A DNA stretch of 64,000 bases. It comes from Sulfurovaceae bacterium. Lineage in GTDB: Bacteria > Campylobacterota > Campylobacteria > Campylobacterales > Sulfurovaceae. Positions within the stretch are counted from its first letter, which is position 1. Each line of letters opens with the position of its first letter. Of the stretch, positions 48,170 to 55,923 are shown in pieces. The notes under the pieces were generated by a model. It had not been told where the DNA came from. It did not search any database and saw only the letters and a program-made list of their open reading frames with translations. The stretch spans positions 62,001-126,000 of the forward strand of contig JAQTLE010000002.1 of assembly GCA_028715055.1 (NCBI GenBank), written 5' to 3'. The translations under genes and the position numbers were made by a program.

Positions 48170-48863
48170 AATCGATATGGTCGAAATAAAAGAAGGTGCA
48201 TTATTTGTGGCCGATGCGCATTATCCGCATCATGGGCATGAATTTATGCATCTTTTGCACAAGATCGAAATCGGTGAAATAATTACTCCGCAGCTTTTTT
48301 TAATGGGTGATATTTTTGATCTGTTATTTGGGCACAATAAATATATTCAATCATTTTCCTATAAAGCCATATCATTACTCCAAAAATTATCGCATAAAAT
48401 AGAAATACATTACTTTGAGGGCAATCACGACTTTTGTCTTAAAAATGTGTTTCCGGACATGACGGTATATTCTAGAGATGAACAGCCAATAACCATGAAA
48501 CTCGGGAATAAAAAAGCATCACTATCTCATGGCGATAAGTACCAAACAGGATTTGGATATGGCGCATATTGCAAGCTGCTCAGAAACAAATTTACATTAA
48601 ATATCTTAAAACCTTTTCAAAAAAATATCATAAATTACCAAACCGGCAGATTATCCACAAAAACAATTTGCCGCAAGATGCCAGATTTTGGAAAAAAGGC
48701 AGAAGCGATCATGAGTCATTACAAAGATGCGGATCTTATTATTGAAGGCCATTTTCATCAAGCTATGAAATTAGGCAAATATATATCATTGCCATCTCTT
48801 GCATGTCAAAAAGAGATCGCAATAGTAAAAAACGGCGATATCGTTTTTGTGAACCTTCATTAA
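48159..48863 (+). CDS. Calcineurin-like metallophosphoesterase, LpxH-like
   Basis: This 234-residue two-metal phosphoesterase keeps all the key motifs: DAHYPHHG near the start, GDIFDLLFG, GNHDF, SHGD and GHFHQ. The pattern and length resemble UDP-2,3-diacylglucosamine diphosphatase (LpxH), which makes lipid X in lipid A synthesis. I cannot exclude another substrate. The start is uncertain: 48159 (overlapping argC by 11) or 48177 (seven bases after argC), neither with a good ribosome site. The tracked start at 48129 overlaps argC by 41 bases and looks too early. Confidence 0.85.
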   Translation: MFHKIDMVEIKEGALFVADAHYPHHGHEFMHLLHKIEIGEIITPQLFLMGDIFDLLFGHNKYIQSFSYKAISLLQKLSHKIEIHYFEGNHDFCLKNVFPDMTVYSRDEQPITMKLGNKKASLSHGDKYQTGFGYGAYCKLLRNKFTLNILKPFQKNIINYQTGRLSTKTICRKMPDFGKKAEAIMSHYKDADLIIEGHFHQAMKLGKYISLPSLACQKEIAIVKNGDIVFVNLH

Positions 48864-48911
48864 ATAATTAAATATTTTTTATTTTGTATTCGTTATGTTA
48901 TCAATTGATGA

Positions 48912-48917
48912 TATAAT
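48912..48917 (+). promoter_or_regulatory. -10 box of the DUF4116 gene
   Basis: TATAAT lies 44 bases before the GTG start of the repeat protein gene. Confidence 0.5.
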
Positions 48918-48961
48918 AATTTGTTAACTATTTTTCAAATTATCTTATAAGGATAAACAAA

Positions 48962-49936
48962 GTGAAGATCAATACAGTAGAAAAAGCATTGTCATCCATC
49001 AAAAACGATGGTTTATCATTAAAAAAAATTCCAGAATCACTGCTTGTCTATGAAGTCATTATAGAAGCAGTAAAAAAAGATGGTTTGGCATTGGAATATG
49101 TTCCAAAAGATATGAAAAACGATATTATTTGCCTGGCCGCAGTAAAACAGGATGGTTTAGCAATCGAATTTGTGCCAAAAAAGTTTAAAAACGAGATGTT
49201 ATGTCTTGAGGCTGTCAAACAAAATGGTTTGGCAATCGAATTTGTGCCAAAAAAGTTTAAAAACGAGATGTTGTGTCTTGAGGCTGTCAAACAAAATGGT
49301 TTGGCGCTAGAATTTGTACCAAAATCTTTGAGAACCGAAAAGTTGTCCAAAGCGGCAGTTGAGCAAGATGGTTTAGCCGTAGCATATACCAAAATAAAAG
49401 ATGGATCATTGTATCTGTCTGCAGTCAAACAAATCGGGCTAGCTCTTAAATATATACCAAAATCCTTAAGAACAAAAGAGATCTGCATAGAAGCAGTTAA
49501 GCAAAATGGTTTGGCATTAAAGTATGTGCCCAAACTTCTCAAAAGCGCTTCTGTTTGTCTGGATGCAGTAAAGCAAAATGCCATAGCCTTACATTATGTG
49601 CCCAAAGTATTTAAAAGCGACATATTATGCACTGAAGCGGTCAAGAAAAATCATTGGGTTTTTTTGGATCTAGATAATGAATATAGAGTTCCTGTTGTTT
49701 GTTTGGCCGCAGTGACTCAAGACGGTAATTTGCTTGAATATGCACCAAAATCTTCAAAGACTCCCGAAGTTTGTCTAGCAGCAGTTAAAAATAATGGTTT
49801 GGCTCTGGAATTTGTACCCAAATCTCGCAGAAGCGAAGAGATCTGTGTAGCTGCAGCCAAGCAGTATGGAAAAATATTCAAATACATCCCAAAAGAACAT
49901 AGAGAAGCTTGCCGCAAGGCGTTGACATTGGTATAA
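48962..49936 (+). CDS. DUF4116 repeat protein
   Basis: This 324-residue protein is made almost entirely of about 13 helical repeats of 24 residues, with the consensus (K/Q)(D/N)GLALEFVPK...CLEAVKQ. That is the DUF4116 repeat, which I know from proteins of protist-associated bacteria and viruses. It should form a solenoid used for binding other proteins. No signal peptide is seen. Repeats 3 and 4 are nearly identical at the DNA level (see the repeat feature), while repeats 10, 11 and 13 are divergent. The start is GTG after AAGGATAAACAAA. The gene stands alone before a convergent metF-like gene, and no partner is visible. Confidence 0.8.
   Translation: MKINTVEKALSSIKNDGLSLKKIPESLLVYEVIIEAVKKDGLALEYVPKDMKNDIICLAAVKQDGLAIEFVPKKFKNEMLCLEAVKQNGLAIEFVPKKFKNEMLCLEAVKQNGLALEFVPKSLRTEKLSKAAVEQDGLAVAYTKIKDGSLYLSAVKQIGLALKYIPKSLRTKEICIEAVKQNGLALKYVPKLLKSASVCLDAVKQNAIALHYVPKVFKSDILCTEAVKKNHWVFLDLDNEYRVPVVCLAAVTQDGNLLEYAPKSSKTPEVCLAAVKNNGLALEFVPKSRRSEEICVAAAKQYGKIFKYIPKEHREACRKALTLV
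49154..49297 (+). repeat. Near-perfect 72-bp tandem duplication within the DUF4116 gene
   Basis: Copy 1 (49154-49225) and copy 2 (49226-49297) differ at two bases only. Both changes are synonymous Leu codons (TTA/TTG). The unit is exactly 24 codons, one structural repeat. Confidence 0.95.
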
Positions 49937-49954
49937 TATTTTGTTTTTAGAATA

Positions 49955-50002
49955 TAAATTTTGTATAATCAAGGTGCTTAATAAAAAAATTTACAAAATT
50001 TA
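49955..50002. terminator. AT-rich inverted repeat between convergent genes
   Basis: TAAATTTTGTA (49955-49965) and TACAAAATTTA (49992-50002) are perfect complements. The right arm overlaps the metF-like stop codon. It could end both converging transcripts, but the 26-base loop makes it a weak terminator. Confidence 0.4.
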
Positions 50003-50920
50003 CCCTATCAATTCACTGCACAGATCAAATCTATTATGCGTCATCAAGTGAACTTTCGGGTGCAATGCCATCACGGCATCATAGACTACTTTTGATAGTC
50101 CAAATCCTACTTCATGTTCTCTCTCGCTTCCATCCATGCTGGCTAGGTTCATTTCATCGATTATAGCCTTTGGCACAGAGATGCCAGGTACATGTTCGTC
50201 TATGAAATTAGCCGTTTTGGCACTCACGACAGGAAATTGTCCGAGTATGAGCTGAGCTTCTTTGGCAGTATGACGGATACTTTCCTTTTTTGCATTTTCA
50301 AAAAGTTCTAGCAATAGCTTGGCATTATCAACATCATATACCGGTTGAGTTATGATAGCCCTAGCACCATAATCAAGCTTCTTTACCATTCGTTTTTGAA
50401 GGGTTTTTGGGTCTTTGGCATGTGCATTGCTTACCGCAAACGGATAGATAGGTTTCGTAGATGGGCGTAGAGGCTTTTTGCTGTAATCAGTACCGCTATT
50501 TAGATGGTGTATGATACTTAGCAGCAGAGTAGAATCTCTCTCCAATACGCCTTTTACTTCCGGCTGGTCAGAATACTTCGCAGGATCTCCCGTCAGAGCC
50601 AATATGCATCTGATATCAAAATCATTAGCTCCAAGTAATGTTGATTGTAGTGAGAGTTTATTTTTGTCTCTCATGCTCATGGTGGCAATTACAGGTTTAT
50701 TGAACTTTTGCTGAAGCTTGATAGCAGCTAGCACGGTGTCCATTTTGAGCTTGGCTAGAGGATTATCCGTAGTAACAAAACCGCTAATTTTATTATGCAG
50801 GTCAAATTCTTCAATTTGACCTATAATATTATCAATTGAACCTCCATGAGGAGGAGTGACTTCTACTGTGATAAAAGGTTTAGGGCTGCATAAGGTAGCA
50901 CAAAAGGTATCAAACAACAT
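50000..50920 (-). CDS. Methylenetetrahydrofolate reductase family protein
   Basis: This 306-residue protein of the MTHFR/MetF family reduces 5,10-methylene-THF to 5-methyl-THF with FAD, feeding methionine synthesis. The Glu that protonates the substrate is in VEVTPPHGG near 20, the GDP motif is LALTGDPAK near 107, and ITQPVYD near 195 fits the FAD and substrate site. The N-terminus begins near the first strand of the TIM barrel, and the length is normal for bacterial MetF. I cannot tell NADH- from ferredoxin-linked forms. The gene stands alone. Confidence 0.88.
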   Translation of the reverse strand: MLFDTFCATLCSPKPFITVEVTPPHGGSIDNIIGQIEEFDLHNKISGFVTTDNPLAKLKMDTVLAAIKLQQKFNKPVIATMSMRDKNKLSLQSTLLGANDFDIRCILALTGDPAKYSDQPEVKGVLERDSTLLLSIIHHLNSGTDYSKKPLRPSTKPIYPFAVSNAHAKDPKTLQKRMVKKLDYGARAIITQPVYDVDNAKLLLELFENAKKESIRHTAKEAQLILGQFPVVSAKTANFIDEHVPGISVPKAIIDEMNLASMDGSEREHEVGFGLSKVVYDAVMALHPKVHLMTHNRFDLCSELIG

Positions 50921-51048
50921 ATATTAATTCTTTATTTTGGTTTTTACTATTTAAGATCAGATCATGGATTGCTTTGCCGGTTATATCGACATCACTAAAA
51001 GCTTTTTAAAAAGCAGCATAGAGCTCTATCTTATTAGCAATAATTTGA

Positions 51049-51054
51049 TATAAT
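51049..51054 (+). promoter_or_regulatory. -10 box of serB
   Basis: TTTGATATAATTTT contains TATAAT 43 bases before the chosen serB GTG. A palindrome GCTTTTTAAAAAGC (51001-51014) lies just upstream. Confidence 0.5.
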
Positions 51055-51096
51055 TTTAGCTTAATTATGCTTGAAAAACTATATAAAAGGTATTAT

Positions 51097-51726
51097 GTGA
51101 AATTGGCTGTTTTTGATTTTGATTCTACACTGATGGATGGGGAGACGATAGATTTCCTCGCACGCGAACTTGGGTTTGAAGCTGAAGTGGCGGCCATCAC
51201 TCATGAAGCTATGGAAGGAAGATTAGATTTTTTTGCTTCATTGGTCAAAAGAGTAGCCCTGCTAAAAGGACTCCCTAAAAGCAAAGTAGATGAGATATGT
51301 ATGTCGTTGCCGCTTGTTAATGGAGCTGTAGAGTGCGTAAATGGGCTCAAAAGCAGAGGATATAAGGTAGTATGCTTTTCTGGGGGATTTCGTAATGCTA
51401 CTGCACATGCAGCAAATATACTTGGGCTAGATGCTGATTTTTCAAATACTTTACATCATGAAGACGGAATCCTTACAGGTAAAGTAGGAGGAGAAATGAT
51501 GTTTGGCTCTTCTAAAGGGGATATGCTGTTAAGACTTCAAGATCTACTTGGTGTAAGCGTAGAAAATACTGTAGCTGTTGGAGACGGTGCAAATGATCTA
51601 AGCATGTTTGCCCATGCCGGTACCCGTATAGCATTTTGTGCTAAACCTATATTAAAGGAAGCCGCTTCTCATTCTATAGATGAGAGGGATCTAACCCATG
51701 TTTTGGATATAGTTGATTCGCTATGA
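51097..51726 (+). CDS. serB: Phosphoserine phosphatase
   Basis: SerB removes phosphate from phosphoserine, the last step of serine synthesis. It is a HAD-family enzyme with motif I FDFDSTLMDGE, motif II SGG near 106, Lys in motif III, and GDGANDL (motif IV). The length is 209 residues with my chosen start, a GTG at 51097 preceded by AAAAGG at six bases; it gives the MKLAVFDFDST start I know from this phylum. The tracked ATG at 51067 adds ten unlikely residues. The stop overlaps the ABC exporter start by four bases (ATGA). Confidence 0.93.
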   Translation: MKLAVFDFDSTLMDGETIDFLARELGFEAEVAAITHEAMEGRLDFFASLVKRVALLKGLPKSKVDEICMSLPLVNGAVECVNGLKSRGYKVVCFSGGFRNATAHAANILGLDADFSNTLHHEDGILTGKVGGEMMFGSSKGDMLLRLQDLLGVSVENTVAVGDGANDLSMFAHAGTRIAFCAKPILKEAASHSIDERDLTHVLDIVDSL

Positions 51727-53483
51727 CATTATGTAATATTTCTACACTTTTTAGAGATATATTTAAATTTAAAAAATTACTTTTTTGGGGACAGGTAGTA
51801 GCCATTCTTACTACTTTGCTTGTCTCGGTCATCCCTCTTTTTATCCCGCTTTTGGTTGATGAATTATTATTACATAAAAAACCTAGGCTAACGCTTTTAG
51901 TATCCAAATTGCTAGGAGATATGAGTGTAAGTGGATATGTGTTGAGCATTTTGGTCGTAATTATATTGTTGCGATTATCATCAGCCATGTTAGGCATATT
52001 GCAATCAAAGATTTTTACAACAATATCAAAACAAATAAGTTACAAGCTTCGCGTAGTTCTTTTGGATCATTTAAAATTGGTTTCGTTAAAGGAATATGAG
52101 AATTTTAGCGTCGGCTCTATTACATCCAAGCTGGTTACAGATATTGAAACAATAGACGGATTTATAAGTACTACTATTAGCAAGCTTGTTATTGCTGTAC
52201 TTACGCTTTTATTTTCAAGTATAATATTATTGTGGATCCATTGGCAATTGGCTCTTTTTATACTAATAACAAATCCTATAGTAGTATTTTTTACAGCCAA
52301 ACTCTCGCGCAATATCGGATCGCTCAAAAAAGAAGAAAATAGAGCCATAGAGGAATTCCAAGGCACTCTCTCAGAAACTTTGGAGCTTTTTCATCAGATA
52401 AAAGCCACAAACAAAGAAGAGTATTTTTTTGACAAAACCATAATCAAGGCAGACGAGCTTAAAAACTATGCGATCGCATACGGATATAAGAGCGAAGTGG
52501 CAATGAAGTGGTCTTATCTTTTGTTTTTAAATGGATATGAAGTATTTAGAGCGGTAAGCATTTTGGCCGTTGCATATAGTGATCTTAGTGTTGGGCTGAT
52601 GCTCGCGATTTTCTCTTATCTGTGGGTAATGGTAGGGCCTACTCAAGATATTATAAATTTTCAATACGCACTATCTACTGCAAAAGCGGCTTGCGGACGC
52701 ATAAATAGCATTTTTTTGATGGAGCAGGAACGACTTATCCCAAATCAAAAAGATCCTTTTGACGACAAAGAAAGTATAGGTATTGAGCTTAAAGATGTTT
52801 CATTTTCTTATAAAGAAGGTAAAGAGATATTAAAAAATATCAATATGGAATTTAAAGCAGGACAAAAGATAGCCATAGTTGGTGCCAGCGGCAGCGGCAA
52901 AACAACATTGGCAAATTTGATCGTTGGGTTTTATCATGTCGACAAAGGAGAGATTTTTTATGATGGCGAGTCAAGCGAAAATATAGCTTTGTCAACTATA
53001 CGAGAAAATATACATCTTATATTGCAACATCCTAAACTCTTTCATGATACAATACGCTTTAATTTGACATTGGGAAAATCTTATAGTGATGAAGAAATTC
53101 ATCAAGCACTTACCATTGCTCAATTAGATGATGTGGTAGCTAAGCTCGAAAATGGCTTAGATACTAAGGTAGGACGAGACGGTATCAAACTAAGTGGCGG
53201 GCAAAGACAAAGAATTGCAATTGCCAGAATGATTCTTAGCAATCCAAAAGTAGTTATATTTGATGAATCAACTTCAGCGCTTGATACTCATACTGAGGTA
53301 AGATTGTTTAAAGCACTTTCAAAGTTTTTGGCACAAAAAACTGTTATCACTATTGCACACAGGCTTAGTACGATACAGAATGCCGATATGATTTTTGTAC
53401 TCGAGCATGGTGAGCTTATAGATAGCGGTACACCGGAAATACTTTTGGCAAAAGAAAATAGTTACTTTGCAAATATGAAGTAA
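51723..53483 (+). CDS. ABC exporter, fused membrane and ATPase domains
   Basis: The 586-residue protein has a six-helix exporter domain (about 1-330), then an ATPase domain. The ATPase has Walker A GASGSGKTT, Q loop LILQHPK, signature LSGGQRQRIAIA, Walker B VVIFDES and the switch His in IAHRL. It acts as a homodimer, or with an unlinked partner, in lipid, peptide or drug export. There is no peptidase domain or other substrate hint. It is coupled to serB by a four-base overlap, although the two functions look unrelated. Confidence 0.92.
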   Translation: MTLCNISTLFRDIFKFKKLLFWGQVVAILTTLLVSVIPLFIPLLVDELLLHKKPRLTLLVSKLLGDMSVSGYVLSILVVIILLRLSSAMLGILQSKIFTTISKQISYKLRVVLLDHLKLVSLKEYENFSVGSITSKLVTDIETIDGFISTTISKLVIAVLTLLFSSIILLWIHWQLALFILITNPIVVFFTAKLSRNIGSLKKEENRAIEEFQGTLSETLELFHQIKATNKEEYFFDKTIIKADELKNYAIAYGYKSEVAMKWSYLLFLNGYEVFRAVSILAVAYSDLSVGLMLAIFSYLWVMVGPTQDIINFQYALSTAKAACGRINSIFLMEQERLIPNQKDPFDDKESIGIELKDVSFSYKEGKEILKNINMEFKAGQKIAIVGASGSGKTTLANLIVGFYHVDKGEIFYDGESSENIALSTIRENIHLILQHPKLFHDTIRFNLTLGKSYSDEEIHQALTIAQLDDVVAKLENGLDTKVGRDGIKLSGGQRQRIAIARMILSNPKVVIFDESTSALDTHTEVRLFKALSKFLAQKTVITIAHRLSTIQNADMIFVLEHGELIDSGTPEILLAKENSYFANMK

Positions 53484-53486
53484 ATT

Positions 53487-53504
53487 ATTTTGCCTAGGCA
53501 AAAT
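53487..53504. promoter_or_regulatory. Perfect 18-bp palindrome between the ABC exporter and uppP
   Basis: ATTTTGCCTAGGCAAAAT is its own reverse complement and lies three bases after the exporter stop. It could be a weak terminator hairpin (seven pairs, CTAG loop, no U run) or a regulator site for uppP. Confidence 0.5.
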
Positions 53505-53561
53505 CTGAAATATTTATTATTTTTTTCAGAAGACCTCGCTAAATTAAATATAGGAATTTGA

Positions 53562-54335
53562 ATGACAATTATAGACGCACTAATCCTAGGCACACTAGAA
53601 GGCTTAACCGAGTTTTTGCCGATATCTAGTACAGGACATTTAATATTAGTTTCAGATCTTTTAGGGCTCAAGCAAACAGATGCTCAAAAAGCATTCGAGG
53701 TTTCCATACAATTAGGTAGCATATTGGCGGTATTATTTTTATTTGCCCAAAAACTATTGGTAGATAGATCATTATGGCTCAAAATCGGTGTAGCTTTTTT
53801 ACCTACTGCGATATTTGGATTTTTATTTTATAAAACAATAAAATCGTTATTCGGCATAGAAACAGTAGCTGTGATGCTTGTTCTTGGTGGTATTGTATTT
53901 TTGATCGTAGAATATCTCCATCGTAATCGCGATGATTCGAAAGACAAGACAGTTGAGGGTCTTACAATAAAAGAATCGTTAATGATAGGATTATTCCAAA
54001 GCATATCAATGATCCCAGGTACTAGCAGATCAGGAATGACTATGCTTGGAGGTATTTTTGCCGGACTTTCACGCAAGAGTGCGGCCGAATTTTCATTTTT
54101 GCTCGCAATCCCAACAATGTTCGTGGCAACGGCATATGATCTTTATAAAAATAGAACCACAATGGTAGTCGAAGATTATTCTTTGGTAGCTATAGGGTTT
54201 ATAGCGGCATTTGTAGTGGCTCTTATTACAGTAAAATGGATGATGCAATTTCTTACACGTCATACATTTGTGGTTTTTGGTATATATCGTATTATTGTCG
54301 GTTTATCATTTTGGTTTTTTGTAATACAACATTAA
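53562..54335 (+). CDS. uppP: Undecaprenyl-diphosphatase
   Basis: UppP (BacA) is a membrane enzyme that recycles the C55 lipid carrier used for peptidoglycan and polysaccharide export. The 257 residues carry both motifs of the active site: LEGLTEFLPISSTGHL near 10-25, and IPGTSRSGMTMLGGI near 149-163. About eight helices are predicted. The ATG follows TAGGAATTTGA. The gene stands between the ABC exporter and a helicase, each with its own leader. Confidence 0.96.
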   Translation: MTIIDALILGTLEGLTEFLPISSTGHLILVSDLLGLKQTDAQKAFEVSIQLGSILAVLFLFAQKLLVDRSLWLKIGVAFLPTAIFGFLFYKTIKSLFGIETVAVMLVLGGIVFLIVEYLHRNRDDSKDKTVEGLTIKESLMIGLFQSISMIPGTSRSGMTMLGGIFAGLSRKSAAEFSFLLAIPTMFVATAYDLYKNRTTMVVEDYSLVAIGFIAAFVVALITVKWMMQFLTRHTFVVFGIYRIIVGLSFWFFVIQH

Positions 54336-54354
54336 TTTAGATCTTGAATTTATT

Positions 54355-54378
54355 AAGCCCCATTAATTGGGGTTTTAT
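54355..54378 (+). terminator. Terminator after uppP
   Basis: AAGCCCCA pairs with TGGGGTTT around a TTAAT loop, giving a strong CCCC/GGGG core and a T run. Confidence 0.75.
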
Positions 54379-54379
54379 T

Positions 54380-54399
54380 AAGTTCAAAAAGTTGAACTT
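54380..54399 (+). promoter_or_regulatory. Hairpin in the leader of the DEAD-box helicase gene
   Basis: AAGTTCAA and TTGAACTT form eight perfect pairs around AAAG. The ribosome site AAAGG begins one base after the stem and the ATG is 12 bases downstream, so the fold could influence translation. Confidence 0.45.
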
Positions 54400-54411
54400 G
54401 AAAGGTAATGA

Positions 54412-55794
54412 ATGAATTTTAATGAATTTAATTTTCACCCAGATATTGCAAAGGGTGTTAGAATAGCTGGTTTTAGTGAACCAAGTCCTATTCAAGAGAT
54501 GGCTATTCCTATCATAGAAAATGGAAAGGATATGGTTGGTCAAGCCCATACAGGTACAGGTAAAACAGCAGCGTTTGGTTTGCCGATTTTGGATAAGATA
54601 GCCAAGGGTAGCTGTGAGAGAGCCTTGATAATTACACCCACTAGAGAGCTCGCTACTCAAGTAAGTGATGAGCTCTATCATCTTGGCCGATTTGCCGGCA
54701 TTCGTACTTTGACTGTTTATGGCGGAGTAGGATATGGTAGACAAATAGCTCTTATTCACAAAGGTGTTCAGATAGTTGTAGCAACGCCAGGACGATTAAA
54801 AGATTTGTATAAAAAAGGTAAAATTGATACTTTTAATCCAGAAATTGTAGTTCTTGATGAAGCAGATGAAATGTTAGATATGGGTTTTTTGGATGATATT
54901 AAAGAAATTTTTGAATATATACCTCAAAACAGACAAACACTTTTGTTTTCTGCTACCATGCCAGAACCTATAAAAGATTTGGCAGAGAATATACTTTACC
55001 ATCCGGAATTTGTCTCAGTAGTTAATGAAGCTGAAACAGTTAATAATATAATTGAACAACGATATTACGTAATAGAAGAAAATCAAAGAGATGAGGCTAT
55101 AGTTAAACTATTGGAAACAGAAGATACAGAGAAATGCATAATATTTTGCCGTATGAAAAGAGAAGTAGATAGATTAAGCGAACATTTACAAGCACTTGGT
55201 TTCAGTGCCAAAGGTTTGCATGGAGATATGGAACAAGACGAGAGAGATGCTGTCATAAAAGCATATCGCAGAGGTGAAGTTAAGATAATGATAGCCACAG
55301 ATGTAGCTGCTAGAGGGCTTGATGTGAAGGGTGTAAGTCATGTATTTAATTACCATATACCTTTTGATCCTCAAAGTTATGTTCATCGTATAGGTCGTAC
55401 CGGCAGAGCAGGTAAAAGCGGTCAGGCTATTACTTTGGTTTCTACTGAAGAATTTAAAGAGCTTCAACGTATTCGAAAAGAAGTAGGGGCAGAGATGAAA
55501 TTGGCTACTATAGAAAATAGCTATGCTTTGCAACATGATGATTATGAAGCTATTATGACAAAGATAAATTCTATTAATATAACTCAAGATGCAAAAATTT
55601 TCACAGAATCTTATATATTAAATGATAAAGATTTGATTCTAGAAAAACTTTTAAGTTATTATTTAACAAGAGAATCTGGTGCATTTGGCGGAACTATTGG
55701 TTTTGATGAAACAGAGGTACAAGATCTAATGGCAAGTTATAACAACGAGCAAACCGTTATAAACAAACAAAATCGCCGTAAAAAGCGAAGATAG
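54412..55794 (+). CDS. DEAD-box ATP-dependent RNA helicase
   Basis: This 460-residue RNA helicase unwinds structured RNA, for example in ribosome assembly or in the cold. All motifs are in place: the Q motif (near 14-25), AHTGTGKT (motif I), PTRELATQ (Ia), DEAD (II), SAT (III), and HRIGRTGRAG (VI). A short C-terminal tail of about 100 residues with no RNA-binding domain ends in a basic KQNRRKKRR. I do not assign deaD, csdA or rhlE. The leader holds a hairpin against the ribosome site. Confidence 0.93.
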   Translation: MNFNEFNFHPDIAKGVRIAGFSEPSPIQEMAIPIIENGKDMVGQAHTGTGKTAAFGLPILDKIAKGSCERALIITPTRELATQVSDELYHLGRFAGIRTLTVYGGVGYGRQIALIHKGVQIVVATPGRLKDLYKKGKIDTFNPEIVVLDEADEMLDMGFLDDIKEIFEYIPQNRQTLLFSATMPEPIKDLAENILYHPEFVSVVNEAETVNNIIEQRYYVIEENQRDEAIVKLLETEDTEKCIIFCRMKREVDRLSEHLQALGFSAKGLHGDMEQDERDAVIKAYRRGEVKIMIATDVAARGLDVKGVSHVFNYHIPFDPQSYVHRIGRTGRAGKSGQAITLVSTEEFKELQRIRKEVGAEMKLATIENSYALQHDDYEAIMTKINSINITQDAKIFTESYILNDKDLILEKLLSYYLTRESGAFGGTIGFDETEVQDLMASYNNEQTVINKQNRRKKRR

Positions 55795-55923
55795 AATTTC
55801 TTTTTAACTTATAGTAAGTAAAAGTAGTTTACAATCACGTACAAAATATCAATAGGGATATTTTAGTACAAAACACTCAGAAAAAGAGATGTTTATTACA
55901 AAAAAAGGTCAAAGGTATCGGGG

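Noticed and set aside
49154-49297. Tandem repeats that might suggest a CRISPR or VNTR outside genes
   Set aside because: The repeats are 72 bp, in frame and coding, with no spacers. They are protein repeats of the DUF4116 gene.
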